A DNA stretch of 64,000 nucleotides, taken from contig NZ_SUQN01000004.1 of NCBI RefSeq assembly GCF_013337685.1, positions 372,001 to 436,000 of the forward strand, in the 5' to 3' direction. Below, in pieces: positions 33,239 to 43,670 of the stretch. Below the pieces are notes generated by a model. It made no database searches. It saw only the letters and a list, made by a program, of their open reading frames with translations, and was not told where the DNA came from. Position numbers and translations under genes: made by a program. Each line of letters begins with the position of its first letter. The first letter of the stretch is position 1. Source of the stretch: Citrobacter gillenii. GTDB taxonomy: Bacteria; Pseudomonadota; Gammaproteobacteria; Enterobacterales; Enterobacteriaceae.

Positions 33239-34159
33239 TCAGTAACGGATTTTCGGATCGATAACGGCATACAGCACATCAACAATCGCATTAAATACAA
33301 TTGTCAGTGCACCGACCAGAATGGTCAGGCTCAATACCAGCGAGTAGTCGCGGTTCAGCGCGCCGTTAACGAACAGTTGACCAATACCCGGCAAGCCGTA
33401 GATAGTTTCAATCACCATCGAACCGGTAATAATGCCGACGAACGCCGGGCCCATATAAGACAACACCGGCAGCAAAGCGGGCTTTAACGCGTGACGGAAA
33501 ATAATCCGCCGCATTGGCAGACCTTTCGCCCGTGCGGTACGAATAAAGTTGGAGTGCAGCACTTCAATCATCGACCCACGGGTGATACGGGCGATACTGG
33601 CGATATAAGCCAGCGACAACGCCACCATCGGCAAGATCATAAATTTCAGCGCCCCGCCGTTCCAGCCACCACCGGGCAACCATTTCAGCGTTATTGCAAA
33701 TATCATCACTAACAAGGGGGCCACGACAAAGCTTGGGATAACCACCCCGGTCATCGCCACCCCCATCACCGTATAATCCCAGCGCGTATTTTGCTTCAAC
33801 GCAGCAATGACGCCAGCACTGACGCCAACGAGTACCGCCAGGATAAAGGCAGCTGCACCCAGCTTCGCCGAAACCGGGAAGCTCGAGGCAACCAGATCGT
33901 TAACTGTATAGTCTTTATATTTAAAGGAAGGTCCAAAATCGCCATGCGCCAGTTGCTTCAGGTAGCTGAAGTACTGCGTGGTGATAGGGTCATTAAGATG
34001 ATATTTCGCTTCAATATTCGCCAGTACTTCTGGCGGTAACGCACGTTCACCGGTAAAAGGACTCCCCGGCGCAAGGCGCATCATAAAGAATGAGATCGTA
34101 ATAAGAATAAATAGCGTCGGAATCGCTTCCAGACAGCGACGTAATATGAATTTTAACAT
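33239..34159 (-). CDS. oppB: oligopeptide ABC transporter permease OppB
   Basis: Inner-membrane permease of 306 residues from the ATG at 34159 (MLKFILRRC), with AAGGTACGG upstream; the 29-codon upstream extension is noncoding. It has about six membrane helices, and its EAA loop reads NFIRTARAKGLPMRRIIFRH. It is separated from oppA by a hairpin-containing gap of about 120 bp, which explains the usual excess of OppA over the membrane components. Confidence 0.98.
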   Translation of the reverse strand: MLKFILRRCLEAIPTLFILITISFFMMRLAPGSPFTGERALPPEVLANIEAKYHLNDPITTQYFSYLKQLAHGDFGPSFKYKDYTVNDLVASSFPVSAKLGAAAFILAVLVGVSAGVIAALKQNTRWDYTVMGVAMTGVVIPSFVVAPLLVMIFAITLKWLPGGGWNGGALKFMILPMVALSLAYIASIARITRGSMIEVLHSNFIRTARAKGLPMRRIIFRHALKPALLPVLSYMGPAFVGIITGSMVIETIYGLPGIGQLFVNGALNRDYSLVLSLTILVGALTIVFNAIVDVLYAVIDPKIRY

Positions 34160-34247
34160 TGCCCGTACCTTCTGGCGTGTGCCTTTATACCTCTTTAAGC
34201 CAGTTATGGGGCCAGAGAGGTATTTATAGTTCGAAGAAAAAGACACT

Positions 34248-34271
34248 GTGGGGCAACGATGGTCGCCCCAC
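34248..34271 (-). terminator. oppA-oppB intergenic hairpin
   Basis: Stem GTGGGGC / GCCCCAC with a ten-base loop. Read on the minus strand it is followed by AGTGTCTTTTT. It is likely a partial terminator or 3'-end stabiliser that lets oppA be expressed above oppBCDF. Confidence 0.65.
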
Positions 34272-34280
34272 GTCTTGCCA

Positions 34281-35912
34281 TTAATGCTTGATAATATACA
34301 AGTCTTTAACGTGGATATTATCCATCGGGTCTTTACCGGAGTATCCGCCTACCCATGGTTTCACCAAACGCGCATTGACGTAGTAATACACCGGTACAAT
34401 CGCAGAGTCTTTATCCAACTGCTGCTCAGCTTTCGAATACAGCTCGCTGCGCTGCGCTTCGTCAGTCACTTTCAGCGTATCGGCAATCAACTTATCAAAT
34501 GCCGCGCTCTTATAGTGAACAGTGTTGTTGGAGCTGTCTGACAGCACCATGTTAAGGAAAGAAGTCGGTTCGTTGTAATCCGCACACCAGCCCGCACGAG
34601 AAACATCATAGTTACCCTGATGACGGGTATCGAGGAAGGTCTTCCACTCCTGGTTTTCCAGCTTAACGTTGGCACCCAGATTTTTCTTCCAGATAGAGGC
34701 GGCTGCAATAGCCAGCTTCTTGTGCAGATCGGAGGTGTTATACAACAGGTCGAAGCTCAGCGGTTTTTCTGCGGTAAAGCCAGCTTCAGCCAACAGTTTT
34801 TTCGCTTCTTCGTTACGTTTTTCCTGTGACCACTTGAACCACTCTGGCTCAACCAGTTTTGCGCCATCGGTATACGGCGGCGTGAAGCTGTACGCTGGCA
34901 GGTCGCCCTGGTTCTTCACTTTGTTGACGATAATGTCACGATCCAGTGCCATCTTCAGGGCGGTACGTACACGCACATCGTTGAACGGTGGCTTCTGGTT
35001 ATTAATTTCGTAATAGTAGGTACACAGATACGGGTCAACGTGAACTTCGTTCGGGATCTCTTTTTTCAGTTTCTGGAATAACTCAATCGGCATGTTGTTG
35101 TAGGTCATGTCGATTTCACCACTGCGGTAGCGGTTAACATCAGTCACTTCAGAAGAAATTGGCAGATAAGTTACCTGGTTAATCACCGTTTTGGCGTTAT
35201 CCCAGTAGTTAGTATTACGCTCAAGAACGATGCGCTCGTTGACGACCCAATCTTTTAATTTATAGGAGCCGTTAGAAACGATGTTCGCGGGCTGGGTCCA
35301 TTTATCACCATATTTTTCCACCACGGCTTTAGGCACCGGGGAAACGGATGAGTGAACAAGCAGTTTGTAGAAATACGGAACAGGTTCACTGAGGGTAACT
35401 TCAAAAGTATGGTCATCAATGGCTTTTACACCGAGATCGGTGACCGGTTTTTTACCGGCGATAATGTCGTCAATATTAACGATGTGCCCATACTGTAAAT
35501 AGCTGGAGTATGGTGAAGCGGTATTAGGATTCGCCAGACGTTGCCAGCTATACACAAAATCTTGCGCGGTCACGGGCGAGCCATCGGACCATTTCGCGTC
35601 TTTACGCAGATGGAACGTCCAGACTTTAAAATCTTTATTTTCCCATTTTTCCGCCACGCCCGGTGATGGCTTGCCATCAACGTCGCTGATTAATAAACCT
35701 TCAAACAGGTCACGGTTAATGTTGGATTCTGGCACACCTTCGATCTTGTGCGGATCGAGAGACTGAACTTCCGAACCATTATTGCGTACCAGCGTTTGCT
35801 TCTCAGCAAGTTGAACACCGGCAGGTACTTCTGCCGCCGTGGCAACATTTCCTGCGATAAGCGCAGATAGAATCCCCGCCGCTACTAAACTTTTCTTAGT
35901 GATGTTAGTCAT
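34281..35912 (-). CDS. oppA: periplasmic oligopeptide-binding protein OppA
   Basis: Periplasmic receptor that captures 2-5-residue peptides for the Opp importer, including recycling of murein peptides with MppA. It is 543 residues as in E. coli, with a signal peptide of 26 residues (ending NVATA, mature AEVPAGVQ). The family SBP_bac_5 signature region contains DLFEGLLISDVDGKPSPGVAEKWE. It is the first gene of the operon. Its leader is a known target of the sRNA GcvB in E. coli and Salmonella; an A/C-rich stretch (ACAAACACAATG) at the start codon fits this. Confidence 0.98.
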   Translation of the reverse strand: MTNITKKSLVAAGILSALIAGNVATAAEVPAGVQLAEKQTLVRNNGSEVQSLDPHKIEGVPESNINRDLFEGLLISDVDGKPSPGVAEKWENKDFKVWTFHLRKDAKWSDGSPVTAQDFVYSWQRLANPNTASPYSSYLQYGHIVNIDDIIAGKKPVTDLGVKAIDDHTFEVTLSEPVPYFYKLLVHSSVSPVPKAVVEKYGDKWTQPANIVSNGSYKLKDWVVNERIVLERNTNYWDNAKTVINQVTYLPISSEVTDVNRYRSGEIDMTYNNMPIELFQKLKKEIPNEVHVDPYLCTYYYEINNQKPPFNDVRVRTALKMALDRDIIVNKVKNQGDLPAYSFTPPYTDGAKLVEPEWFKWSQEKRNEEAKKLLAEAGFTAEKPLSFDLLYNTSDLHKKLAIAAASIWKKNLGANVKLENQEWKTFLDTRHQGNYDVSRAGWCADYNEPTSFLNMVLSDSSNNTVHYKSAAFDKLIADTLKVTDEAQRSELYSKAEQQLDKDSAIVPVYYYVNARLVKPWVGGYSGKDPMDNIHVKDLYIIKH

Positions 35913-36684
35913 TGTGTTTGTACTCCCTCATTATTATGGCTGGTTTTTTAACCAGACTGTTAATCCTGTACGGATCCCTGTACGGCACCGGAGATTTTCT
36001 GCCGTCAGGTGATTTATTGTTTTACTGCTTGCTATCACCGACTTTATTTATTCTGGCGGTTCGAGCGACCGCCTTGCGTCGATTTTCTACGTGTCTCCCC
36101 TGTCGGAAACACGCGGTTACTCTATTGAGAGAAACTAACTGAAAACAGTTCTCAACAACGTAAAATCTTCTGCAAAATACCTGGTCGGAAAGTATCAAAT
36201 GCCTTTCTTAACCGCCAATACATTTTACAGATTTGTTAACCAATTCGCTTTTATCGAAAAAAAATCGCACATCAATGGTCCTCAAAAAGAGAGGTAATAA
36301 TCTTAATATCATGATAGATAACGAATTAAATCCATTGAGCGGTTGATTACCCTGTCCGGTATCAATATGCCGATATAATTTACATAAAATTAACAATTGG
36401 TCATTAATTAGCACATTACTCTAAAAAAGACACTGAAATAACTAATAACATTTCGATAATCCTTCAGCAAGCCCCAGAGTATAATGTTAGAAAAATAACA
36501 GTAAGTCCCCTATTCAGGGACGTAGCCATAAAAATTATTATCTTATAAATCAATGCGTAACAGATGGATTGGCAATCAGCATGTTTTACAATTTCAATGC
36601 TAATTTTCAACTTTAGTGAGACGTTTTACTGATAATGAAAAGAACGGAGCTGAGGGCCAGCTCCGTTTACTGAAAACAGTCCCG
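35913..36684. promoter_or_regulatory. oppA upstream region
   Basis: A 772-bp gap between oppA and ychE, very AT-rich between about 36180 and 36640. It must hold the oppA promoter and leader. Short frames exist here, but none has a convincing ribosome-binding site or composition. A terminator for ychE lies at its right end. AT-rich tracts such as AAAATTAACAATTGG would suit Lrp or H-NS binding, which is inference. Confidence 0.5.
36637..36668 (-). terminator. ychE terminator
   Basis: Ten-base stem AACGGAGCTG / CAGCTCCGTT with a five-base loop, then CTTTTC on the minus strand, 17 bp after the ychE stop. Confidence 0.9.
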
Positions 36685-37332
36685 TCAGGCCAGTAAGCCC
36701 GGGAAAATAGATTTGATGCCGGTGACGATGAATTCAATCCCCAACGCCATGAGCAGTAAGCCCATAATACGCGTAATAACGTTAATACCCGTTTGCCCCA
36801 ACAGGCGTACCAGCCAAGGAGCCATACGAAACAGTCCCCAACAGCATAAGGCAAACAGTGCAATCGCCACAAAGAACCCGAACAGGTTTAATGCGCTATG
36901 ATAGCGAGTCCCCCAGACGATGGTTGAACTTATCGCCCCCGGCCCCGCCATCAACGGCAATGCCAACGGAACAACACCAACATTCTCGCGTATGGCAGTC
37001 TCTGACTTTTCCTGTTTGTTTTGTTTATCTTCCCCGAGTTTCCCACTGATCATCGACATTGCAATGGTTACCACCAGAATCCCACCGGCAATTCTGAACG
37101 AATCAATCGAGATACCGAAGAGTTGCAGGATCGCATCACCAAGAAACAACGAGGTCCACAAAATAATCGCCACCGACAGGTTTGCCGTCAGATTGGTTTT
37201 GTTACGCGCCGCTGCGGTTTGGTAGCTGGTCATACTGATAAAGACCGGGATGATCCCGACGGGGTTGACCAACGCAAATAACCCAATGAAAAACTTAAAG
37301 TAAAGAGGAAAATCAAATAGCGTATGGATCAC
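36685..37332 (-). CDS. ychE: MarC-family inner-membrane protein YchE
   Basis: A 215-residue MarC/UPF0056 membrane protein with six predicted helices (for example FFIGLFALVNPVGIIPVF). The chosen start is GTG at 37332, with CGGAG seven bases upstream, giving the E. coli length; the frame stays open 30 codons further upstream without support. Transport function is unproven. It is divergent from adhE as in E. coli. Confidence 0.93.
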   Translation of the reverse strand: MIHTLFDFPLYFKFFIGLFALVNPVGIIPVFISMTSYQTAAARNKTNLTANLSVAIILWTSLFLGDAILQLFGISIDSFRIAGGILVVTIAMSMISGKLGEDKQNKQEKSETAIRENVGVVPLALPLMAGPGAISSTIVWGTRYHSALNLFGFFVAIALFALCCWGLFRMAPWLVRLLGQTGINVITRIMGLLLMALGIEFIVTGIKSIFPGLLA

Positions 37333-37818
37333 GGTTAGCTCCGAAGCGTTAGCCGGATAAAATGAGTCATAAAAAATGTTAAAAACCGCGCTGAAGATAC
37401 GCTTTTTGGCAGCATTCTTCACCTTCTATCTGCGTTAATCTCTGTAAACGTGCTACCAATACTCGGTGTTATTAATATGTATGAAATATGCTAATGTTAA
37501 TCTCATTCATTCCATCAATTCGTTAACACTTGCCGATAAACACTAAAAGAGCCTGCTGAAAGGTGTCAGCTTCGCGTAAATTTGATCCAGATCACGCAAT
37601 TACTACTCAGAAGTGAGTAATCTTGCTTACGCCACCTGGAGAAAACGCGTTAGAGTTGAATACGCTAGCGTATAAGCTCTTTTAGTAAATCAATGTAAGG
37701 CGGGCGTTAATTAACCGTTTGATTTTCAAAACGTTACACAAATTTTCGTCGATCTGTCTATACTCTCGTAGCGAGCAGATGATTTACTAAAAAAGTTTAA
37801 CATTATCAGGAGAGCATC
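37333..37818 (+). promoter_or_regulatory. adhE upstream regulatory region
   Basis: A 486-bp divergent region between ychE and adhE. It contains an FNR-like TTGATCCAGATCAC (37582-37595, one mismatch to TTGAT-N4-ATCAA) and the inverted repeat ATTACT...AGTAAT (37599-37621). AdhE is an anaerobically induced protein with a long, processed leader in E. coli, so a long untranslated leader is expected here. AGGAG precedes the adhE ATG. Confidence 0.6.
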
Positions 37819-40497
37819 ATGGCTGTTACTAATGTCGCTGAACTTAACGCACTTGTAGAGCGCGTAAAAAAAGCCCAGCGTGAATATGCCAGTTTCACTC
37901 AAGAACAGGTTGACAAAATCTTCCGCGCCGCCGCTCTGGCTGCCGCAGACGCTCGAATTCCTCTCGCGAAAATGGCCGTTGCCGAATCTGGCATGGGTAT
38001 TGTCGAAGATAAAGTGATTAAAAACCACTTCGCATCTGAATACATCTATAACGCTTACAAAGATGAAAAAACCTGTGGTGTCCTGGCCGAAGACCATACT
38101 TTTGGGACCATCACTATCGCTGAACCGATTGGTATCATCTGCGGTATCGTTCCAACCACTAACCCAACGTCTACTGCAATCTTCAAATCGCTGATCAGCC
38201 TGAAGACGCGTAACGCTATCATCTTCTCTCCACATCCGCGTGCTAAAGATGCAACCAACAAAGCGGCAGACATCGTTCTGCAGGCTGCTATCGCTGCTGG
38301 CGCACCAAAAGACCTGATTGGCTGGATCGATCAACCTTCTGTTGAACTGTCTAACGCTCTGATGCACCACCCGGACATTAACCTGATCCTTGCGACCGGT
38401 GGTCCTGGTATGGTTAAAGCAGCATACAGCTCTGGTAAACCGGCAATCGGTGTTGGCGCAGGTAACACCCCTGTTGTTATCGACGAAACAGCAGATATCA
38501 AACGTGCCGTTGCTTCCGTGCTGATGTCTAAAACCTTCGACAACGGTGTAATCTGTGCATCTGAACAGTCCGTTGTGGTAGTAGATTCCGTATACGACGC
38601 CGTTCGCGAACGTTTTGCCAGCCACGGTGCCTATATGCTGCAGGGCAAAGAACTGAAGGCTGTTCAGGACATCATCCTGAAAAATGGCGCGCTGAACGCG
38701 GCTATCGTGGGTCAACCGGCATACAAAATCGCTGAGCTGGCTGGTTTCTCCGTGCCGACTAACACCAAGATTCTGATTGGTGAAGTTAAAGTTGTCGACG
38801 AAAGCGAACCGTTTGCTCACGAAAAACTGTCTCCGACGCTGGCAATGTACCGTGCGAAAGACTTCGAAGATGCAGTTGTTAAAGCTGAAAAACTGGTTGC
38901 TATGGGCGGTATCGGTCATACCTCTTGCCTGTACACTGACCAGGACAACCAGCCAGAACGCGTTGCTCACTTCGGTCAGATGATGAAAACTGCACGTATC
39001 CTGATCAACACCCCGGCGTCTCAGGGTGGTATCGGCGACCTGTACAACTTTAAGCTTGCACCATCCCTGACTCTGGGTTGTGGTTCCTGGGGTGGTAACT
39101 CCATCTCTGAAAACGTTGGTCCTAAGCACCTGATCAACAAGAAAACCGTTGCTAAGCGAGCTGAAAACATGTTGTGGCACAAACTTCCGAAATCTATCTA
39201 CTTCCGCCGTGGCTCACTGCCAATCGCGTTGGATGAAGTGATTACCGATGGTCACAAACGTGCGCTGATCGTGACCGACCGCTTCCTGTTCAACAACGGC
39301 TACGCTGACCAGATCACGTCTGTTCTGAAAGCTGCGGGCGTTGAAACCGAAGTGTTCTTTGAAGTTGAAGCTGACCCGACGCTGAGCGTTGTGCGCAAAG
39401 GTGCTGAACTAGCCAACTCCTTCAAACCAGACGTGATCATCGCGCTGGGTGGCGGTTCCCCGATGGACGCAGCGAAAATCATGTGGGTCATGTACGAACA
39501 TCCGGAAACCCACTTCGAAGAACTGGCGCTGCGCTTTATGGACATCCGTAAACGTATCTACAAGTTCCCGAAAATGGGCGTGAAAGCGAAAATGATCGCC
39601 GTCACCACCACTTCCGGTACTGGTTCTGAAGTCACCCCGTTTGCGGTTGTAACCGACGACGCTACTGGTCAGAAATATCCACTGGCAGACTACGCGCTGA
39701 CCCCGGATATGGCGATTGTCGATGCTAACCTGGTGATGGATATGCCGAAGTCACTGTGTGCGTTCGGTGGTCTGGATGCCGTCACTCACGCCCTGGAAGC
39801 TTACGTTTCCGTACTGGCTTCTGAGTTCTCTGACGGTCAGGCTCTGCAAGCGCTGAAACTGCTGAAAGAAAACCTGCCTGCGTCCTACCACGAAGGTTCT
39901 AAGAACCCGGTAGCTCGCGAGCGTGTACACAGTGCAGCGACCATCGCCGGTATCGCGTTTGCTAACGCCTTCCTCGGTGTATGTCACTCCATGGCGCACA
40001 AGCTGGGTTCACAGTTCCACATTCCTCACGGTCTGGCGAACGCCCTGCTGATCAGCAACGTTATTCGTTATAACGCGAACGACAACCCGACTAAACAGAC
40101 TGCTTTCAGCCAGTACGACCGTCCGCAGGCCCGTCGTCGCTACGCTGAAATCGCAGACCATCTGGGTCTGAGCGCACCGGGCGACCGTACCGCAGCGAAA
40201 ATCCAGAAACTGCTGGCATGGTTGGATGAGATCAAAGCTGAACTGGGTATTCCTAAGTCTATCCGTGAAGCTGGCGTTCAGGAAGCTGACTTCCTGGCAC
40301 ATGTTGACAAACTGTCTGAAGATGCGTTTGACGACCAGTGCACCGGCGCTAACCCGCGTTACCCGCTGATTTCTGAACTGAAACAGATCCTGCTGGATAC
40401 CTTCTACGGTCGCGAATACAACGAAGGTGAAACTGTCGCTAAAACTGAAGCAGCTGCCGCGCCTAAAGCAGAGAAAAAAGCGAAGAAATCCGCTTAA
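37819..40497 (+). CDS. adhE: bifunctional aldehyde-alcohol dehydrogenase AdhE
   Basis: Fermentative enzyme reducing acetyl-CoA to acetaldehyde and then ethanol; it forms long helical spirosomes. It is 892 residues, one more than E. coli. The N-terminal CoA-acylating aldehyde dehydrogenase (about 1-440) has the catalytic Cys in GVICASEQS near residue 246. The C-terminal iron-dependent alcohol dehydrogenase (from about 450) has GGGSPMDAAK, TTSGTGSEVTPFAV and His ligands in GVCHSMAHKLG and HIPHGLANAL. The tail is Ala/Lys-rich (EAAAAPKAEKKAKK). Codon usage is that of a highly expressed gene. Confidence 0.99.
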   Translation: MAVTNVAELNALVERVKKAQREYASFTQEQVDKIFRAAALAAADARIPLAKMAVAESGMGIVEDKVIKNHFASEYIYNAYKDEKTCGVLAEDHTFGTITIAEPIGIICGIVPTTNPTSTAIFKSLISLKTRNAIIFSPHPRAKDATNKAADIVLQAAIAAGAPKDLIGWIDQPSVELSNALMHHPDINLILATGGPGMVKAAYSSGKPAIGVGAGNTPVVIDETADIKRAVASVLMSKTFDNGVICASEQSVVVVDSVYDAVRERFASHGAYMLQGKELKAVQDIILKNGALNAAIVGQPAYKIAELAGFSVPTNTKILIGEVKVVDESEPFAHEKLSPTLAMYRAKDFEDAVVKAEKLVAMGGIGHTSCLYTDQDNQPERVAHFGQMMKTARILINTPASQGGIGDLYNFKLAPSLTLGCGSWGGNSISENVGPKHLINKKTVAKRAENMLWHKLPKSIYFRRGSLPIALDEVITDGHKRALIVTDRFLFNNGYADQITSVLKAAGVETEVFFEVEADPTLSVVRKGAELANSFKPDVIIALGGGSPMDAAKIMWVMYEHPETHFEELALRFMDIRKRIYKFPKMGVKAKMIAVTTTSGTGSEVTPFAVVTDDATGQKYPLADYALTPDMAIVDANLVMDMPKSLCAFGGLDAVTHALEAYVSVLASEFSDGQALQALKLLKENLPASYHEGSKNPVARERVHSAATIAGIAFANAFLGVCHSMAHKLGSQFHIPHGLANALLISNVIRYNANDNPTKQTAFSQYDRPQARRRYAEIADHLGLSAPGDRTAAKIQKLLAWLDEIKAELGIPKSIREAGVQEADFLAHVDKLSEDAFDDQCTGANPRYPLISELKQILLDTFYGREYNEGETVAKTEAAAAPKAEKKAKKSA

Positions 40498-40527
40498 TTC
40501 AAAAATCTAAGCTGTAGTATCACGTCG

Positions 40528-40556
40528 AACGGTCCCTTTAGGGGACCGTTTTTTTT
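40528..40556 (+). terminator. adhE terminator
   Basis: Stem AACGGTCCC / GGGACCGTT with a five-base loop followed by a T-run, 30 bp after the adhE stop. Confidence 0.95.
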
Positions 40557-40740
40557 CGCCTGATTTATTCTCACCTTCACAGCGCAAAAACTCATGCAGA
40601 CCATCGCGGTGAATGGACATGCCCGTAGGAGATTGGAGGAGGATGCGCGTAAAGGGTCTACAGAGGTGATTGTAGGGTAGTACTTCTGACTTATGGCCAG
40701 TGGTCTACCCTGCGCGTTACAGCGCCCAGGCGAGCGTAGA

Positions 40741-41358
40741 TTAATCGTGGCTGTGCCTTTCCTGAATGGCCGTCAGAGAGCCCTCAGATTGCGCCTCTTT
40801 ATAGTGCTTGCGGCATACCGACACATAGCGTTCATTGCCACCAATAACCACCTGTTCTCCCTCGTTATAAGGTCGTCCAGCTTGATCAAGACGTAGTACC
40901 ATACTCGCCTTCCGCCCGCAGAAACAAATAGTCTTTAATTCGACCAATTTATCTGACCAGGCAAGCAGGTATTCGCTACCGCCAAATAATTCACCACGAA
41001 AATCGGTGCGTAACCCGTAACACAAAACCGGAATATCCAGCTGATCGACAACCTCGGATAATTCATAAACCTGCTGGCGTGTCAAAAACTGTGACTCGTC
41101 AACCAGTACACAATGTATTCTCTGCTGCGCATTCTCCGCGCGAATTTCTTCGAACAATGATGAATTTTGGTTAAACAGTTTTGCAGGTGACGACAGACCT
41201 ATACGTGAACTTACTTTCCCTGTTCCAAACCGGTCGTCGATTTCCGCTGTATATACAACGGCACGCATGCCACGTTCCTGGTAATTGTATGAAGATTGCA
41301 GCAAAGCGGTCGACTTCCCCGCATTCATTGCAGAATAGTAAAAATATAGCTGTGCCAT
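40741..41358 (-). CDS. tdk: thymidine kinase
   Basis: Phosphorylates thymidine and deoxyuridine in nucleotide salvage. It is 205 residues, type II thymidine kinase. The P-loop is SAMNAGKST (about 8-16), the catalytic Glu/DEAD-like motif is VLVDESQFL, and structural zinc is bound by Cys pairs in CFCGRKA and the C-terminal CRKHY. It is convergent with adhE and divergent from hns, as in E. coli. Confidence 0.97.
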   Translation of the reverse strand: MAQLYFYYSAMNAGKSTALLQSSYNYQERGMRAVVYTAEIDDRFGTGKVSSRIGLSSPAKLFNQNSSLFEEIRAENAQQRIHCVLVDESQFLTRQQVYELSEVVDQLDIPVLCYGLRTDFRGELFGGSEYLLAWSDKLVELKTICFCGRKASMVLRLDQAGRPYNEGEQVVIGGNERYVSVCRKHYKEAQSEGSLTAIQERHSHD

Positions 41359-42006
41359 TGACCGTCAGCCCTCACCTGAGTAAATAAATATGGGCGCGAT
41401 TGTATCATAATTCACAAACATGTCTGCGCACCGTTGTCGCCCACATACGTATAAAAAATCGCGTCAGCATCACTCATCAGCCTCCTAAATATGACGTACT
41501 ACGGTAAGGTTCAGGAAACAGACTTAAGTTATGGATCGCACAGTGATGCACACCACCAATGCTCGAATAATCTGACTTATGACGGTATATACACATTCTT
41601 TCACAAATAGTGCCCTTGAAATTCATCAACGGTGCTTATCATCACAGTTCAATAAAGAAACCTTGCTTTCAATGTTATTGAATCCCCCTACGAACACCCT
41701 GTAATAGTGAATTCCCGTAAGCAAAACTAATACAAAAGGTTGAAATTACTGCAAACAGATACAATTACCGTGCTGTAAAATGTGACCTGAATCTTGAATT
41801 TTCCTGCATGACTGAAGAGTAGCCCCCACACCAATAAGCCTTTTTTATGCCCTTTCCCAGACGAAATTTAACGACAATGAATTAATGCAGATACTAAATA
41901 AAGCGCAATTTTGAATTCCTTACATTCCTGGCTATTGCACATCTGAATTTATCGCTCTATTATTAGCTCAACAAACCCCACCCAATATAAGTTTGAGATT
42001 ACTACA
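41359..42006. promoter_or_regulatory. tdk-hns divergent intergenic region
   Basis: A 648-bp AT-rich divergent region. The hns promoter is at its right end. No gene was found in the remainder. The AT-rich tracts fit known H-NS autoregulation, though individual binding sites were not assigned. Confidence 0.6.
41935..41963 (+). promoter_or_regulatory. hns promoter
   Basis: -35 TTGCAC (41935-41940), 17-bp spacer, -10 TATTAT (41958-41963), as in E. coli hns. The start codon lies 44 bp beyond. Confidence 0.88.
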
Positions 42007-42420
42007 ATGAGCGAAGCACTTAAAATTCTGAACAACATCCGTACTCTTCGTGCGCAGGCAAGAGAATGCACTCTGGAAACGCTTGAAGAAATGCTGGAAA
42101 AATTAGAAGTTGTCGTTAGCGAGCGTCGCGAAGAAGAAAGCGCTGCCGCTGCTGAAGTTGAAGAGCGCACTCGTAAACTGCAACAATATCGTGAAATGCT
42201 GATTGCTGACGGTATTGACCCGAACGAACTGCTGAATAGCATGGCTGCGGTTAAAACCGGTGCTAAAGCCAAGCGCGCAGCACGCCCAGCTAAATATAGC
42301 TATGTTGACGAAAACGGTGAAACGAAAACCTGGACCGGCCAGGGTCGTACACCGGCAGTAATCAAAAAAGCGATGGAAGAACAAGGTAAACAGCTGGACG
42401 ATTTCCTGATCAAGGATTAA
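42007..42420 (+). CDS. hns: nucleoid-structuring protein H-NS
   Basis: Global silencer of AT-rich and horizontally acquired DNA. It is 137 residues. Residues 1 to about 80 are the coiled-coil oligomerisation region ([19 protein letters not shown]). The C-terminal DNA-binding domain (from about 90, [15 protein letters not shown]) has the minor-groove QGR motif near 112-114. It is followed by a strong terminator. It is directly relevant to the AT-rich accessory segments in this window. Confidence 0.99.
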   Translation: MSEALKILNNIRTLRAQARECTLETLEEMLEKLEVVVSERREEESAAAAEVEERTRKLQQYREMLIADGIDPNELLNSMAAVKTGAKAKRAARPAKYSYVDENGETKTWTGQGRTPAVIKKAMEEQGKQLDDFLIKD

Positions 42421-42440
42421 TCCACAATTAGTTTGCTTAA

Positions 42441-42468
42441 AATCCCGCCGACGGCGGGATTTTTTTTA
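42441..42468 (+). terminator. hns terminator
   Basis: Stem AATCCCGCC / GGCGGGATT with loop GAC, then a T-run, 20 bp after the hns stop. Confidence 0.95.
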
Positions 42469-42503
42469 CCTGTACTTCGCATAACACCTACCCAATAGGG
42501 GTA

Positions 42504-42534
42504 TAAAAAAACGGCGCTGGATAAACAGCGCCGT
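42504..42534 (-). terminator. galU terminator
   Basis: Stem ACGGCGCTG / CAGCGCCGT with a six-base loop, followed on the minus strand by seven T residues, 25 bp after the galU stop. Confidence 0.95.
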
Positions 42535-42558
42535 TGCATGCGGATTAATAACGTGATG

Positions 42559-43467
42559 TTACTTCTTAATACCCATCTCGTCTTCAAGCCAGGCTTTAAA
42601 TTCAGCGCCAAGGGTATTATGACGAATACCATATTCGACGAACGCTTGCATATAACCCAGCTTATTACCACAGTCATGGCTTTTGCCCTTCATGTGATAG
42701 GCTTCAACCGTTTCTTTTTCAATCAGCATATCGATAGCATCGGTCAACTGAATTTCGTCACCTGCGCCCGGAGGCGTTTTTGCCAGCAGAGGCCAGATAT
42801 CTGCACTCAGGACATAACGCCCTACAACCGCAAGATTAGATGGCGCGACATCGGCTTTCGGTTTTTCCACAACGCCGACCATCGGTACGCTTTCGCCCGG
42901 CGCTAATTCCACACCTTTACAGTCCACCACGCCGTAAGCCGTCACATCTTCTACTGGCTCCACCATAATTTGGCTGCTGCCTGTTTCATCAAAGCGACTA
43001 ATCATTTCGGCGAGGTTATCGCGGGATAAATCAGATTCGTATTCGTCGAGAATAACATCCGGCAGGATGACCGCTACGGGTTCATCACCAACAACCGGGT
43101 GCGCACACAATACAGCGTGACCCAGACCTTTTGCCAGACCCTGACGAACCTGCATAATCGTCACGTGCGGTGGGCAAATAGATTGCACTTCTTCCAGCAA
43201 CTGGCGCTTAACACGTTTTTCCAGCATAGCTTCAAGTTCAAAGCTGGTATCGAAGTGGTTTTCAATCGAATTTTTAGACGAGTGAGTCACAAGGACAATT
43301 TCAGTGATACCCGCGGCAATACATTCGTTGACGACGTATTGAATTAATGGCTTATCAACCAGCGGTAACATTTCTTTAGGAATTGCCTTGGTCGCCGGTA
43401 ACATCCTGGTTCCTAATCCCGCTACCGGGATAACGGCTTTTTTGACTTTCGAATTAAGGGCAGCCAT
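42559..43467 (-). CDS. galU: UTP--glucose-1-phosphate uridylyltransferase
   Basis: Makes UDP-glucose from UTP and glucose-1-phosphate for LPS core, trehalose, and membrane-derived glucans. It is 302 residues, full length. The nucleotide-binding motif is [19 protein letters not shown] (about 17-35). UDP-glucose from this enzyme is a plausible donor for the two glycosyltransferases encoded in the accessory operon at 48-51 kb; that link is inference. Confidence 0.98.
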   Translation of the reverse strand: MAALNSKVKKAVIPVAGLGTRMLPATKAIPKEMLPLVDKPLIQYVVNECIAAGITEIVLVTHSSKNSIENHFDTSFELEAMLEKRVKRQLLEEVQSICPPHVTIMQVRQGLAKGLGHAVLCAHPVVGDEPVAVILPDVILDEYESDLSRDNLAEMISRFDETGSSQIMVEPVEDVTAYGVVDCKGVELAPGESVPMVGVVEKPKADVAPSNLAVVGRYVLSADIWPLLAKTPPGAGDEIQLTDAIDMLIEKETVEAYHMKGKSHDCGNKLGYMQAFVEYGIRHNTLGAEFKAWLEDEMGIKK

Positions 43468-43670
43468 TTAAAACTCTCCTGGACTGTTCATGTATTGAAC
43501 GTGTTCATCAATCTGTATCGCATCCGAGTATATCAGTACCGCGACAAGCTTCAGGTCTGAAAAGGACGCGCGTCGGTATAATTAAGATAAATACGAATAA
43601 ATCTGGCGCTGATAGTAGCACTGCAAAAGACAGGGAGGTGAGCCAATTTGAATCCCTGCCTCTCGATTGT

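Noticed and set aside
35912-36142. 76-codon frame divergent from oppA
   Set aside because: Hydrophobic but overlaps the oppA leader and has no convincing ribosome-binding site; conserved coding potential could not be shown.
36208-36414. 68-codon frame in the oppA-ychE gap
   Set aside because: AT-rich, no ribosome-binding site, no recognised family.
37726-39180. 484-codon open frame antisense to adhE
   Set aside because: It is entirely the shadow of adhE codon usage; no ribosome-binding site, no recognisable domain, and Cys/Phe/Val/Arg-skewed composition typical of a reverse frame.
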